This document shows, piece by piece, positions 42,398-51,560 of a stretch of 51,560 nucleotides of DNA (within the stretch, counting starts at the first letter, position 1; each line of letters opens with the position of its first letter). The notes beneath the pieces are model-generated. The model was given only the letters and a program-made list of their open reading frames with translations, did not search any database and was not told the origin of the DNA. Where the stretch lies: positions 1 to 51,560 of the forward strand of contig JBJEUF010000081.1 of the NCBI GenBank assembly GCA_051883695.1, in the 5' to 3' direction. Origin of the DNA: UBA11524 sp051883695 (GTDB lineage: Bacteria > Bacillota > Clostridia > Christensenellales > Aristaeellaceae). The position numbers and the translations under genes are program-made.

Positions 42398-42514
42398 AGC
42401 TCCTCCTGATGATGATGGGCCGGGTGCTCCGGCCATGCCGGCACTGCCCCTGCAGACCGGCGCTTAAAGGGAAACGTGGCCCTTTCGGTCACTCCCTGTT
42501 GTATCCATAGCAAA

Positions 42515-42544
42515 GCTCGCCGGATTATGCAGAATCCGGCAAGC
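42515..42544 (-). other. 5'-end stem-loop of the lon leader / lonB terminator stem
   Basis: GCTTGCCGGATT and AATCCGGCGAGC (minus strand) form a 12-base stem with one mismatch and a 6-base loop. The lon transcript should begin at about its first base. It is 50 bases after the lonB stop and is followed by only three T residues, so termination is possible but weak. Confidence 0.5.
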
Positions 42545-42548
42545 ATAT

Positions 42549-42576
42549 AGTATACATATTCCCGGATTTTTTGCAA
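42549..42576 (-). promoter_or_regulatory. lon promoter
   Basis: On the minus strand: TTGCAA (42576-42571), 16-base spacer, TATACT (42554-42549). Confidence 0.65.
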
Positions 42577-42593
42577 GCGGTTTTCCTACAATA

Positions 42594-44303
42594 TTATGTG
42601 GGCATCGTGCCCGCCGTGGTGACCGGGCATTGCGTGTCCCCCTGCGCGGCGACGGGCGAATGCTTCACCAGGGACACCGTGCTCCGGGGCAGCCGCTCCC
42701 CACGCGCCTCGGGCAGGAGCATCCCCCGCACAGCCTCCTCCACCGTTGCGATGCAGATCACCTCAATCCCGGTGATATGCCTGATTTCGGGTTCGTTTTC
42801 GCAGGGGACGTACACGCGTTTCAACCCGGCGAGCCGCGCCGCCTCCACCTTGGACGGAACGCCGCCGACCGCCTTGACGCGGCCCTGCACGGTGATTTCG
42901 CCCGTCACGGCACAGGTGCCGTCCACCCTTTTGCCGGTGATGGCGCTGATGGCGACCAGCGCCATGGCCACGCCCGCCGACGGCCCGTCCACCGGGGAAC
43001 CGCCCGGGAAATTGATGTGCAGATTACGCTGCCCCAGCGGATAGCCCAGCTTCTCCAGCAGCGTGCGTACGTTCTCCGCCGAGCCCCGCGCGGTGGATTT
43101 GCGCCGCATCCGATGGCCCGCCTCTCCCAGCTCCTCCTCCTCGACGATGCCGGTCACCGTCACCCGGCCGCTGCCCGGTGTGATGACAGCCTCGATGTCC
43201 AGCAGCGCGCCCTGATGGCTCCCGTACACCGCCAGGCCATGCACGCAGCCGACGCGGCTGGTGGTGTCCGCCTTCCCGGAGGGACGAACGGCGTAATGCC
43301 CGCTCTGGACGACCCAGCACACATCCTCCGCCGTGATCGTCTTGCGGCCCTCCAGCTGCGCAAGGCCCGCGCACATCTGCACGATGTTGACCGCATCGCG
43401 TCCGCAGGCAGCATAGCGCCCGATGGTCGCCGCTTCCCCGTCCGGCATTTCATACCCGGCACGCTGCGCCGCCCCTGCGGCAATGCCGGCGATCTCCTCC
43501 GGCGTCAGGGCACGGAAGAACACCTCCATGCACCTGGAGCGCAGCGCCGGGCTGATGTCGGACGGGCTGCGCGTCGTCGCGCCCACCAGACGGAAATCCG
43601 CAGGCAGACCGTTGCGGAAAATTTCGTGAATGTGCCGGGGGACGTTCCTGTCGTCCGGATCGTAATACGCGCTGTCCAGCATGACCTTGCGATCCTCCAG
43701 CACCTTGAGGAGCTTGTTCATCTGCACGGGATGCAGCTCGCCGATCTCATCCAGGAACAGAACGCCGCCGTGGGCCCTGGTGACCGCGCCGGGCTTGGGC
43801 TGCGGGACGCCCTGCGTACCCAGCGGGCCCGCGCCCTGATAGATGGGATCGTGGACGCTGCCGATCAGCGGATCCGCAAACATGCGCTCATCGAACCGGA
43901 CGCAGGTGGCGTCCACCTCGACAAACGGCGCATCCTTCCCAAAGGGCGTTCCCTCCGATTGCCGCGCCGCCTCCAGCACCAGTCGTGCAGCGCAGGTCTT
44001 TCCCACGCCGGGCGGGCCGTAGATCAGCACATGCTGCGGATTCGCGCCGCACAGGATCGCCTTCAGGGAACGGATGCCGTCCTCCTGCCCGATCACCTCC
44101 GCGAAGGTTGCCGGGCGAACCCGCTCCGCCAGCGGCTCGGACAGATGAATCGCCCGCAGACGGCTCAGCTTTTCCAGCTCCCGGGTGGAATGGGGGTGCA
44201 CAGGCGGCTCCGAGCGCTTCTGTTCGCGCAGCTGACGCAGGAAATAGAGGCCGATGACAACCGTCACCGACAGCTGGATGACCAGCAGAATCGCGCTGAG
44301 CAT
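42594..44303 (-). CDS. lonB: ATP-dependent protease LonB
   Basis: A 569-residue Lon-like protease. It starts with a membrane helix (LSAILLVIQLSVTVVIGLYF) instead of the LON substrate domain. The AAA+ part has IYGPPGVGKTCAARLVLEAA and GVLFLDEIGELH. The C-terminal protease domain keeps the Ser in VDGPSAGVAMALVAIS and Lys in GGVPSKVEAARLAG. This is the Bacillus LonB type, which in that organism acts in the forespore. ATG 44303 follows AGGGAGGTCTGTC. A cysteine- and threonine-rich C-terminal extension of ~25 residues is not usual. It is divergent from pflB. Confidence 0.94.
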   Translation of the reverse strand: MLSAILLVIQLSVTVVIGLYFLRQLREQKRSEPPVHPHSTRELEKLSRLRAIHLSEPLAERVRPATFAEVIGQEDGIRSLKAILCGANPQHVLIYGPPGVGKTCAARLVLEAARQSEGTPFGKDAPFVEVDATCVRFDERMFADPLIGSVHDPIYQGAGPLGTQGVPQPKPGAVTRAHGGVLFLDEIGELHPVQMNKLLKVLEDRKVMLDSAYYDPDDRNVPRHIHEIFRNGLPADFRLVGATTRSPSDISPALRSRCMEVFFRALTPEEIAGIAAGAAQRAGYEMPDGEAATIGRYAACGRDAVNIVQMCAGLAQLEGRKTITAEDVCWVVQSGHYAVRPSGKADTTSRVGCVHGLAVYGSHQGALLDIEAVITPGSGRVTVTGIVEEEELGEAGHRMRRKSTARGSAENVRTLLEKLGYPLGQRNLHINFPGGSPVDGPSAGVAMALVAISAITGKRVDGTCAVTGEITVQGRVKAVGGVPSKVEAARLAGLKRVYVPCENEPEIRHITGIEVICIATVEEAVRGMLLPEARGERLPRSTVSLVKHSPVAAQGDTQCPVTTAGTMPT

Positions 44304-44399
44304 GACAGACCTCCCTCCGTTGTTTGCCTGCGCAAAGTATGTCCAGCCCGCCCCGCTTTGATTCCGCGCCGCGCATACATCCGCGCCAATCGGGACATA

Positions 44400-44415
44400 C
44401 CACAAGATGTAGTAG
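44400..44415. promoter_or_regulatory. Candidate operator, site 1 (NrdR-box-like)
   Basis: CCACAAGATGTAGTAG. Its complement shares ACATCTTGTG with site 2 inside the pflB promoter. It lies about 97 bases upstream of lonB. The 343-base lonB-pflB gap holds these two sites and the pflB promoter; no clear lonB promoter was found. Confidence 0.35.
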
Positions 44416-44538
44416 GCCCTCTGCGATACCCGCAATGCCGCACATGGACATTCTGGTTCCGATTTTGCCAGAAAGCTGCAGTTTGTAAGTGTTTCCATCA
44501 ATTCCCTTGGCAAGGTGGAAATACCGTGTCCCGGGCTA

Positions 44539-44567
44539 TTGCATAACACAACATCTTGTGATAGAAT
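44539..44567 (+). promoter_or_regulatory. pflB promoter
   Basis: TTGCAT (44539-44544), 17-base spacer, TAGAAT (44562-44567). Confidence 0.75.
44546..44561. promoter_or_regulatory. Candidate operator, site 2, filling the pflB promoter spacer
   Basis: ACACAACATCTTGTGA contains perfect CACAA/TTGTG arms around CATC. It occupies 16 of the 17 spacer bases, so a bound protein would block RNA polymerase. The 16-base pattern is close to the NrdR box. Confidence 0.45.
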
Positions 44568-44646
44568 ACTGCCTGCGGAAAAGCGGGCCGATGGGTTCGC
44601 GCGTCCTCCTCCGCCAGTCATTCTTGTAGCGAAGGGAGCATCCACC

Positions 44647-46902
44647 ATGTATCATTTCGATCAATGGGACGGCTTTGACGGGTACCTGTGGAAGGAAGAA
44701 GTCAACGTCCGCGACTTTATACAGCATAACTACACCCCCTATTCCGGCGACGCGTCCTTCCTGGCAGGCCCCACGGACGCGACCAGCAAACTTTGGGACG
44801 CGCTGCAGAAGCTGCAGAAGCAGGAGCGTGCCCAGGGCGGCGTGCTCGATATGGATACGCACATCGTTTCCTCCATCGTTTCCCACGGCCCCGGCTACAT
44901 CTCCGAGGAGCTGAAGGAGCTGGAGAAGGTCGTCGGTCTGCAGACGGACAAGCCCCTCAAGCGGGCCTTCATGCCCTTTGGCGGCATCCGCATGGCCGTC
45001 GATTCCTGCAGGCAGGCCGGGTATGAGCCCGATCCCGAGCTGCAGCGCATCTTCACCGAGTATCACCTGACCCACTCCGACGCGGTGTTCCAGGCCTACA
45101 CACCCGAAATGCGCGCCGCCCGCAAGAGCCACATCATCACCGGTCTGCCCGACACCTACGGGCGCGGCCGCATCGTGGGCGACTACCGCCGCGTGGCCCT
45201 CTACGGCATTGACGTGCTGATTGCCGAAAAGAAGAAGGACTTCGCCAACTGCGGCACCGGCGTCATGACCGATGCGGTCATCCGCCAGCGGCAGGAGATC
45301 ACCCAGCAGATCAACGCCCTGAAGGACATGAAGGTCATGGCGGACAAGTACGGCTTCGACATCTCCAAGCCCGCCGCCAACGCGCAGGAGGCCTTCCAGT
45401 GGCTCTACTTCGGCTATCTCGCCGCCATCAAGACCCAGAACGGCGCCGCCATGTCCGTCGGACGCATCGCGACCTTCCTGGACATCTACGTGGAGCGCGA
45501 CCTGCAGCGCGGTCTGCTGACCGAAACGCAGGCACAGGAGCTGGTGGACCATCTGGTGATGAAGTTCCGCATGGTCAAGTTCGCCCGCATCCAGTCCTAT
45601 CAGCAGCTCTTCTCCGGCGATCCCGTGTGGGCAACGCTGGCGGTGGGCGGCACCGGGCTGGACGGCCGTCCGCTGGTGACGAAGAACGACTTCCGCTTCC
45701 TGCATACGCTGGAAAACATGGGCCCGTCTCCCGAGCCCAACATGACCATCCTCTACTCCCCCAACATGCCCGAGGCCTTCCGCGAGTACTGCGCGCACAT
45801 CTCCATCACCACCTCCTCCGTCCAGTACGAGAACGACGAGGTGATGAAGCCCGTGTGGGGCGATGACTACAGCATCTGCTGCTGCGTGTCCGCAACCCAG
45901 ACCGGCAAGGAGATTCAGTTCTTCGGGGCCCGCGCGAACCTGCTCAAGGCGCTGCTCTACGCCATCAACGGCGGCGTCGACGAGACGACAAAGCAGCAGG
46001 TCGCGCCGCCCTACCGTCCCATCACCTCCGAATACCTGACCTGGGACGAGGTGAAGCCCGCCTATGTCCGGATGCTGGACTGGCTGGCCGGGCTCTACGT
46101 CAACACGCTGAACCTGATCCACTACATGCACGACAAGTACTACTACGAGGCCGCTGAGATGGCGCTGATCGACACCGATGTGCGCCGCTCCTTCGCCACG
46201 GGCATCGCGGGCTTCTCCCACTGCGTGGACTCCATCAGCGCGCTGAAGTACGCGCGCGTTCGCGCCATCCGCGACGAGGAGGACGGCATGGTCATCGACT
46301 ACGAGACCACCGGCGACTTCCCCAAGTACGGCAACGATGACGACCGCGCGGACGAGATCGCCAAGTGGCTGCTCAAAACCTTCATCGACATGGTGAAAAA
46401 GCAGCACACCTACCGCGATTCGGAGCCCTCCACCTCCATCCTGACCATCACCTCCAACGTGGTCTACGGCAAGGCCACCGGCGCGACACCCGATGGTCGC
46501 AAGGCCGGCGCACCCATGGCGCCCGGCGGCAATCCCTCCTACGGCGCGGAGCAGAACGGCCTGATCGCCTCCCTGAACTCCGCCGGAAAGCTGCCCTATT
46601 CCTGGGCGCTGGACGGCATCTCCATCACCCAGACGATCAACCCCGACGCCCTCGGCCACAGCGACGACGAGCGCCGCGAGAACCTGGTGCAGCTGCTGGA
46701 CGCCTACTTCGAGTCCCCAGCCCATCACCTGAACGTGAACGTCTTTGGCCGTGAAAAGCTGATCGACGCCATGGAGCACCCGGAGAAGGAGGAGTACGCC
46801 AACTTCACCATCCGCGTGTCCGGCTACGCCGTCAAGTTCATCGACCTGACCCGCGAGCAGCAGCTGGACGTGATCTCCCGTACCTGCCATAACGCGATGT
46901 AA
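44647..46902 (+). CDS. pflB: Formate C-acetyltransferase (pyruvate formate-lyase)
   Basis: A 751-residue glycyl-radical enzyme converting pyruvate and CoA to acetyl-CoA and formate under anoxia. The active-site cysteines are in YSICCCVSATQTG, and the glycyl-radical motif IRVSGYAVKF is 25-30 residues from the C-terminus. FFGARANLLKALLYAINGG and NVNVFGREKLIDAM are typical PFL segments. Three consecutive Cys rather than the usual two are present. ATG 44647 follows GGGAGCATCCACC. A strong terminator separates it from its activase gene. Confidence 0.97.
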   Translation: MYHFDQWDGFDGYLWKEEVNVRDFIQHNYTPYSGDASFLAGPTDATSKLWDALQKLQKQERAQGGVLDMDTHIVSSIVSHGPGYISEELKELEKVVGLQTDKPLKRAFMPFGGIRMAVDSCRQAGYEPDPELQRIFTEYHLTHSDAVFQAYTPEMRAARKSHIITGLPDTYGRGRIVGDYRRVALYGIDVLIAEKKKDFANCGTGVMTDAVIRQRQEITQQINALKDMKVMADKYGFDISKPAANAQEAFQWLYFGYLAAIKTQNGAAMSVGRIATFLDIYVERDLQRGLLTETQAQELVDHLVMKFRMVKFARIQSYQQLFSGDPVWATLAVGGTGLDGRPLVTKNDFRFLHTLENMGPSPEPNMTILYSPNMPEAFREYCAHISITTSSVQYENDEVMKPVWGDDYSICCCVSATQTGKEIQFFGARANLLKALLYAINGGVDETTKQQVAPPYRPITSEYLTWDEVKPAYVRMLDWLAGLYVNTLNLIHYMHDKYYYEAAEMALIDTDVRRSFATGIAGFSHCVDSISALKYARVRAIRDEEDGMVIDYETTGDFPKYGNDDDRADEIAKWLLKTFIDMVKKQHTYRDSEPSTSILTITSNVVYGKATGATPDGRKAGAPMAPGGNPSYGAEQNGLIASLNSAGKLPYSWALDGISITQTINPDALGHSDDERRENLVQLLDAYFESPAHHLNVNVFGREKLIDAMEHPEKEEYANFTIRVSGYAVKFIDLTREQQLDVISRTCHNAM

Positions 46903-46907
46903 TGCTT

Positions 46908-46937
46908 CCCGGAAGGCTCATCCCCTTCCGGGTTTTT
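46908..46937 (+). terminator. pflB terminator
   Basis: CCCGGAAGG (46908-46916) pairs with CCTTCCGGG (46924-46932), followed by five T residues. Confidence 0.93.
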
Positions 46938-46959
46938 GCTGCCATCTGCGCCTGCGCTG

Positions 46960-46988
46960 TTTACTTCCTGTCGAATCCGGTCTATAAT
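46960..46988 (+). promoter_or_regulatory. pflA promoter
   Basis: TTTACT (46960-46965), 17-base spacer, TATAAT (46983-46988). It lets the activase be expressed independently of pflB. Confidence 0.8.
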
Positions 46989-47031
46989 AGAGACGCATCC
47001 TGACATAACCTCCAAGGAGAAGTGCCGCCTT

Positions 47032-47784
47032 ATGAGCAATCTGATCGGACGCATCCATTCCCTTGAAACCTTCGCGCTGGTGGACGGCCCCGGCATCCGC
47101 TGCGCCGTGTTCCTGCACGGCTGTGCGCTGCGCTGCAAGTTCTGCCACAACCCCGATACATGGCTCCCCTGCGATCGCCTGATCCACATGACCCCCACGG
47201 AGCTGCGCCAGAAGCTCGTGCGCTACCGCTCCTACTGGAAGAAGAACGGCGGCGTGACCTTCTCCGGCGGGGAGCCGCTTTTGCAGATGGACTTCATGAC
47301 CGAAACCTTCCGCCTGCTCAAGCAGGACGGCGTGCACACCTGCGTGGATACCGCCGGACAGCCCTTCGCCCCGAAGGATCCCGACTGGATGCGCCGCTTT
47401 CACGATTTGCTGGATGTGACCGACCTGTTCATCCTTGACCTGAAGCAGTTTGACGACGCCCTGCACCGGGAGCTGACCGGCTGCGGCAACGAAAACATCC
47501 TCGCCATGGCGCAGTACCTGTCCGAGCACGGGAAGGAAATGTGGATTCGCCATGTGCTCGTGCCCGGCATCACGGATGACGAGGTGGATCTGACCAACAT
47601 GAGCACCTTCATTTCGGGACTGAAAACGGTTTCGCGCGTGGAGGTACTGCCCTATCACACCCTGGGCGTCAGCAAATGGGAGCGTCAGGGGCTGAAATAC
47701 CCGCTTGAAGGCGTGCTCACCCCCACCGAGGCACAGGTCCGGCGTGCCGAGGAGATTCTCAACGTCAGCGCTTATCATGCATGA
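47032..47784 (+). CDS. pflA: Pyruvate formate-lyase-activating enzyme
   Basis: A 250-residue radical SAM enzyme. The cluster motif is CALRCKFCHNPDTW (CxxxCxxC), with GPGIRCAVFLHG before it and TFSGGEPLLQ after it. It abstracts the glycine hydrogen in PflB to form the glycyl radical. ATG 47032 lies about 12 bases after AAGGAG. A terminator and a promoter separate it from pflB. Confidence 0.96.
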   Translation: MSNLIGRIHSLETFALVDGPGIRCAVFLHGCALRCKFCHNPDTWLPCDRLIHMTPTELRQKLVRYRSYWKKNGGVTFSGGEPLLQMDFMTETFRLLKQDGVHTCVDTAGQPFAPKDPDWMRRFHDLLDVTDLFILDLKQFDDALHRELTGCGNENILAMAQYLSEHGKEMWIRHVLVPGITDDEVDLTNMSTFISGLKTVSRVEVLPYHTLGVSKWERQGLKYPLEGVLTPTEAQVRRAEEILNVSAYHA

Positions 47785-47786
47785 TA

Positions 47787-47836
47787 CAAAAAAGCAGCGC
47801 CCCCTTTCCTGTCACGGAATCGGGACGCTGTTTTCA
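47787..47836. terminator. Bidirectional terminator between pflA and clpX
   Basis: AGCAGCGCCCC near 47793 pairs with GGGACGCTG near 47822-47830, with A runs before and T runs after. It serves both converging genes. Confidence 0.8.
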
Positions 47837-47845
47837 TTGTTCCGC

Positions 47846-49174
<1,329 letters not shown>

Positions 49175-49208
49175 GGGTTTACCTCACATATTCTTCCGCC
49201 CGGGCGGA

Positions 49209-49805
49209 TCACTTGTCGCCCTTGCTGCGGGGCTGGATGATCTCGTCGATGATGCCGTAGGACAGGGCTTCCTCCGCGGAGAGGAAGTGGTCGCGCTCCA
49301 GATCCCGGCGGATGGTCTCGACATCCTGACCGGTCATCTCCGCCTTCATGCGGATCATCTTCTCCTTCGTCTTGACCAGCCATTCCGCACGGATCGCCAC
49401 GTCGGTCGCCTGACCCTGCGCGCCGCCCAGGGGCTGATGAATCATAACCTCGCTGTTGGGCAATGCGCAACGCTTGCCCTTCTGACCGGCCATGAGCAGG
49501 AAGGCGCCCATGGACGCCGCCATGCCGATGCACACGGTGCGCACCTGGGGCTTGATGTACTGCATGGTATCATAGATGGCCATACCGGCGGTAATGGAGC
49601 CGCCGGGGCTGTTGATGTACAGGCAGATATCCGCGTCGGGGTCCTCCATCTCCAGAAACAGCATCTGCGCGACGACGGTGTTGGCCACATCGTCGTCGAT
49701 TTCGCCGCCCAGGAAGATGATGCGATCCTTCAGCAGGCGGGAATAAATATCATAGGAGCGCTCGCCACGGTTGGTCTGCTCCACCACATAGGGAATCAGC
49801 GGCAT
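49209..49805 (-). CDS. clpP: ATP-dependent Clp protease proteolytic subunit
   Basis: A 198-residue serine peptidase. Catalytic residues are visible: Ser in GMAASMGAFLL, His in VMIHQPLGG and Asp in the RDLERDHFLSAEEALSYGII region. It forms the tetradecameric chamber that works with ClpX. ATG 49805 (MPLIPYVVEQ) follows ACAGGAGGAAAGACA; an upstream ATG would add 11 residues before that ribosome site. clpX follows after 34 bases. Confidence 0.97.
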   Translation of the reverse strand: MPLIPYVVEQTNRGERSYDIYSRLLKDRIIFLGGEIDDDVANTVVAQMLFLEMEDPDADICLYINSPGGSITAGMAIYDTMQYIKPQVRTVCIGMAASMGAFLLMAGQKGKRCALPNSEVMIHQPLGGAQGQATDVAIRAEWLVKTKEKMIRMKAEMTGQDVETIRRDLERDHFLSAEEALSYGIIDEIIQPRSKGDK

Positions 49806-49967
49806 TGTCTTTCCTCCTGTATATCTTGGTCGCTTCACGGCGCACGCGATGCGCCTCCTCCTCTACAACGCACGGGATGGGGGCGTTTACCGTCCTTCCC
49901 GATCATCTTATGCATGATGCGCGCCGGATATGCTGGCGAATGCAGAGGCTTCCTGCAGAATGCTGAA

Positions 49968-50019
49968 ACGCGGGAGACACCCGCAGCAGGCTCAACGCCC
50001 TGCGTCGCATCCCCCGCGT
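49968..50019 (-). other. Nested stem-loop between tig and clpP
   Basis: ACGCGGG (49968-49974) pairs with CCCGCGT (50013-50019), and an inner CGCAGCAGG pairs with CCTGCG. It starts ten bases after the tig stop on the minus strand. There is no real T run, so it may act as an mRNA 3'-end stabiliser or attenuator rather than a full terminator. The rest of the 223-base gap up to clpP shows only a possible weak promoter. Confidence 0.5.
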
Positions 50020-50028
50020 ATATTGCCC

Positions 50029-51375
50029 TTACTCCGCGTCTCCGGCAGCCTCGTCAGCCTCGTCAGCCTCGTCAGCCTCCACGGCCTTGACGTTGACGGT
50101 CGCACCGGCCTTGAGCAGATCGCAGACCTTCTGGATGGCGGCGGTGTCGGTCAGGTAGGAACGCTGCGCCTCGGTCAGGCCGGCCTTGAAGGCCTCCAGC
50201 TCCTGGCCCATGCGCTCCGCCTGCTGGGCGATCTGCGCCTCGACCTCTTCCTCGTTGGGCTCCAGGCCCTCCGCCTTGCGGATCGCCTCCAGCACCAGCT
50301 CGATCATCACACGCTTCTCCGCTTCGTCATGATACTGCGCAGCCAGCGTGTCGCGGGTCTGACCGGTGTACTTCAGGAAGTCCTCCATGCGCAGGCCCTG
50401 CATCATCATGCGGTACTCCATGTCGCGCAGGATGTAGCCGGTCTGATCGGCGATCATGCTCTCGGGAATCTCGGCCTGGGCGTTCGCCACGGCGGCCTCG
50501 ATCAGGGCATTCTCGACGGACACGTTGTAGTTCTTCTCCGCGCGGTCATTCAGCTCCCTGACCACGTTCGCCTTGTACTCCTCGAAGGTGTCGAAGCCGT
50601 TGTCCTGCGCGAAGTCGTCGTCCAGCTCGGGCGTCTCGGTCATGGTGATGCCGTTGACCTTGACGTGGAACACGGCGTCAGCGCCCGCCAGCTGCTCGGA
50701 GTGGTACTTCTCGGGGAACTTGACCTGCAGATCCTTCTCCTCGCCGACGTTCATGCCCACCATCTGCTCCTCAAAGCCGGGGATGAACTGGCCGGAGCCG
50801 ATGGTCAGGGTCTGGCCCTGAGCCGTGCCGCCCTCGAAGGCCACGCCGTCCACGGTGCCGGCATAGTCCAGATTGACGGTGTCGTTGTAATCGACGGGAC
50901 GGTCGGTCACGTCGATGGTGCGGGCGCCCTTCTGCTGATCCTGCTTGATGCGCTCGTCGATCTCTTCCTCGTCGACCTCGTGCTTGGGAGCGACCTCCAC
51001 GGTCAGCGCCCTGTATTCGCCCAGGGTCACGTCGGGACGGACAAACACCTCCACGGTGAAGGTCATGTCCTCGCCGGCCTTGTAATCGCCCATGGAGGTC
51101 ATTTCGGGGCGGTCGACGGGCTTGAGGTCGTTCTCCCTGATGGCTGCATCGTACAGATCGGGGAAGACGATATCCATCGCGTCCTCCACAAAGACGAGCT
51201 TGCCGTACATATTCTCGATCACCACGCGGGGCGCCTTGCCCTTGCGGAAGCCGGGCACGTTGATCTTGCCGCGGTTCTGCAGATAGGCCTTGTTCATCGC
51301 GGCCTCAAAATCCGCGCCGGGAACAACGAAGGTCAGCTTGGCCCTGTTGCTGGAAATCTTCTCGTAGGTGGTCAT
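50029..51375 (-). CDS. tig: Trigger factor
   Basis: A 448-residue ribosome-associated chaperone and prolyl isomerase. The ribosome-binding loop is VPGFRKGKAPR (about residues 44-54). The FKBP-type domain is at ~155-240 (NLDYAGTVDGVAFEGGTAQG, SGQFIPGFEEQMVGMNVGE). The alpha-helical chaperone domain is C-terminal. The tail contains a short EAD repeat encoded by 9-base tandem repeats. ATG 51375 follows AGGAGGGAATACAGTC. tig-clpP-clpX is the conserved Gram-positive order. Confidence 0.96.
   Translation of the reverse strand: MTTYEKISSNRAKLTFVVPGADFEAAMNKAYLQNRGKINVPGFRKGKAPRVVIENMYGKLVFVEDAMDIVFPDLYDAAIRENDLKPVDRPEMTSMGDYKAGEDMTFTVEVFVRPDVTLGEYRALTVEVAPKHEVDEEEIDERIKQDQQKGARTIDVTDRPVDYNDTVNLDYAGTVDGVAFEGGTAQGQTLTIGSGQFIPGFEEQMVGMNVGEEKDLQVKFPEKYHSEQLAGADAVFHVKVNGITMTETPELDDDFAQDNGFDTFEEYKANVVRELNDRAEKNYNVSVENALIEAAVANAQAEIPESMIADQTGYILRDMEYRMMMQGLRMEDFLKYTGQTRDTLAAQYHDEAEKRVMIELVLEAIRKAEGLEPNEEEVEAQIAQQAERMGQELEAFKAGLTEAQRSYLTDTAAIQKVCDLLKAGATVNVKAVEADEADEADEAAGDAE
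50047..50079. repeat. 9-base tandem repeats in the tig 3' end
   Basis: The unit CGTCAGCCT is repeated three times plus partial copies, encoding an EAD-EAD-EAD tail. It stays in frame, so copy-number change alters only the acidic tail length. Confidence 0.75.
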
Positions 51376-51452
51376 GACTGTATTCCCTCCTGCACTATCG
51401 TCACGGGCGTCCTTGCGCCCATCCCATGCGAGCTTCATTACGCACGAATGAT

Positions 51453-51481
51453 AGTTTATCACACATTGCAGGCAGATGCAA
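51453..51481 (-). promoter_or_regulatory. tig promoter
   Basis: On the minus strand: TTGCAT (51481-51476), 17-base spacer, TAAACT (51458-51453). Confidence 0.7.
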
Positions 51482-51521
51482 GCGTTTTGCAGGCATTTTT
51501 CACGCGAGTGAATTCCCAAAG

Positions 51522-51554
51522 TAAATGCCACAGTGGCATTTGAAGTGGCATTTA
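51522..51554. repeat. Repeated AAATGCCA/TGGCATTT motif at the window edge
   Basis: AAATGCCA and TGGCATTT form an inverted repeat around CAG, and a second TGGCATTT follows after four bases. It may be a terminator or operator for a gene outside the window; the edge prevents a decision. Confidence 0.4.
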
Positions 51555-51560
51555 GTCTGG

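Noticed and set aside
40049..42409. 803-codon plus-strand frame across lon
   Set aside because: Mirror frame of a high-GC gene; it has no domains and no ribosome site.
44401..44561. Rex operator at pflB
   Set aside because: The expected TTGTTAA...TTAACAA pattern is not present; the sites fit an NrdR-like box better.

Overview
The window looks like a GC-rich, anaerobic, spore-forming-lineage Clostridia genome (Bacillota), probably an uncultured gut organism. The pointers are a pyruvate formate-lyase/activase pair, tandem lonB-lon, a PASTA-bearing SpoVD/PBP2-type protein in the dcw cluster, a MurE with the meso-diaminopimelate-type DNPR motif, an FMN-riboswitch-controlled RibU, and strong AGGAGG ribosome binding sites with many GTG starts. 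The order (Christensenellales-like) is a guess. No tRNA, rRNA, CRISPR array or intact insertion sequence was seen.

Layout. 1-306 is the tail of a mobile-element-type ORF close to the 3' end of the tmRNA gene ssrA (404-751, minus). smpB (minus) follows and is divergent from a six-gene plus-strand run: proA, HAD phosphatase, GNAT, RsuA-type pseudouridine synthase, mnmM and NUDIX (1447-5750). The smpB and proA promoters share one palindromic -35 hexamer. Next is the accessory island of most interest (5784-8450): a consensus promoter, a possibly structured leader, a radical SAM/SPASM maturase, a 73-residue Cys-containing precursor peptide that appears to start at ATA, and an HPr-kinase-like/PqqD fusion, closed by a terminator. 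It reads as a RiPP (ribosomally made, modified peptide) cluster. It is AT-richer than its surroundings, and the composition changes abruptly inside the kinase gene.

8458-18465 holds a large secreted protein, a 2-hydroxyacid dehydrogenase divergent from an FAD oxidoreductase with a degenerate Rieske tail, an FMN riboswitch-ribU-tsaE-tsaB-rimI string, and a secreted solute-binding protein with galK. A class A PBP (18649-21036, plus) and two tandem secreted paralogues follow. 22598-36786 (minus) is the division and cell wall (dcw) cluster, in transcription order mraZ, ftsL-like, spoVD/ftsI, murE, mraY, murD, ftsW, murA, ftsQ, ftsA, ftsZ. rsmH, murF, murG, murB and murC are absent from it. After a metallophosphoesterase/zinc-ribbon pair and a CAP-domain protein, the protein-quality block tig-clpP-clpX ... 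lonB-lon-engB (39376-51375, minus) is split by a plus-strand pflB-pflA unit with its own promoters and terminators.

Most other genes are ordinary housekeeping genes. The novelty is concentrated in the RiPP island and in several regulatory arrangements described in the findings.
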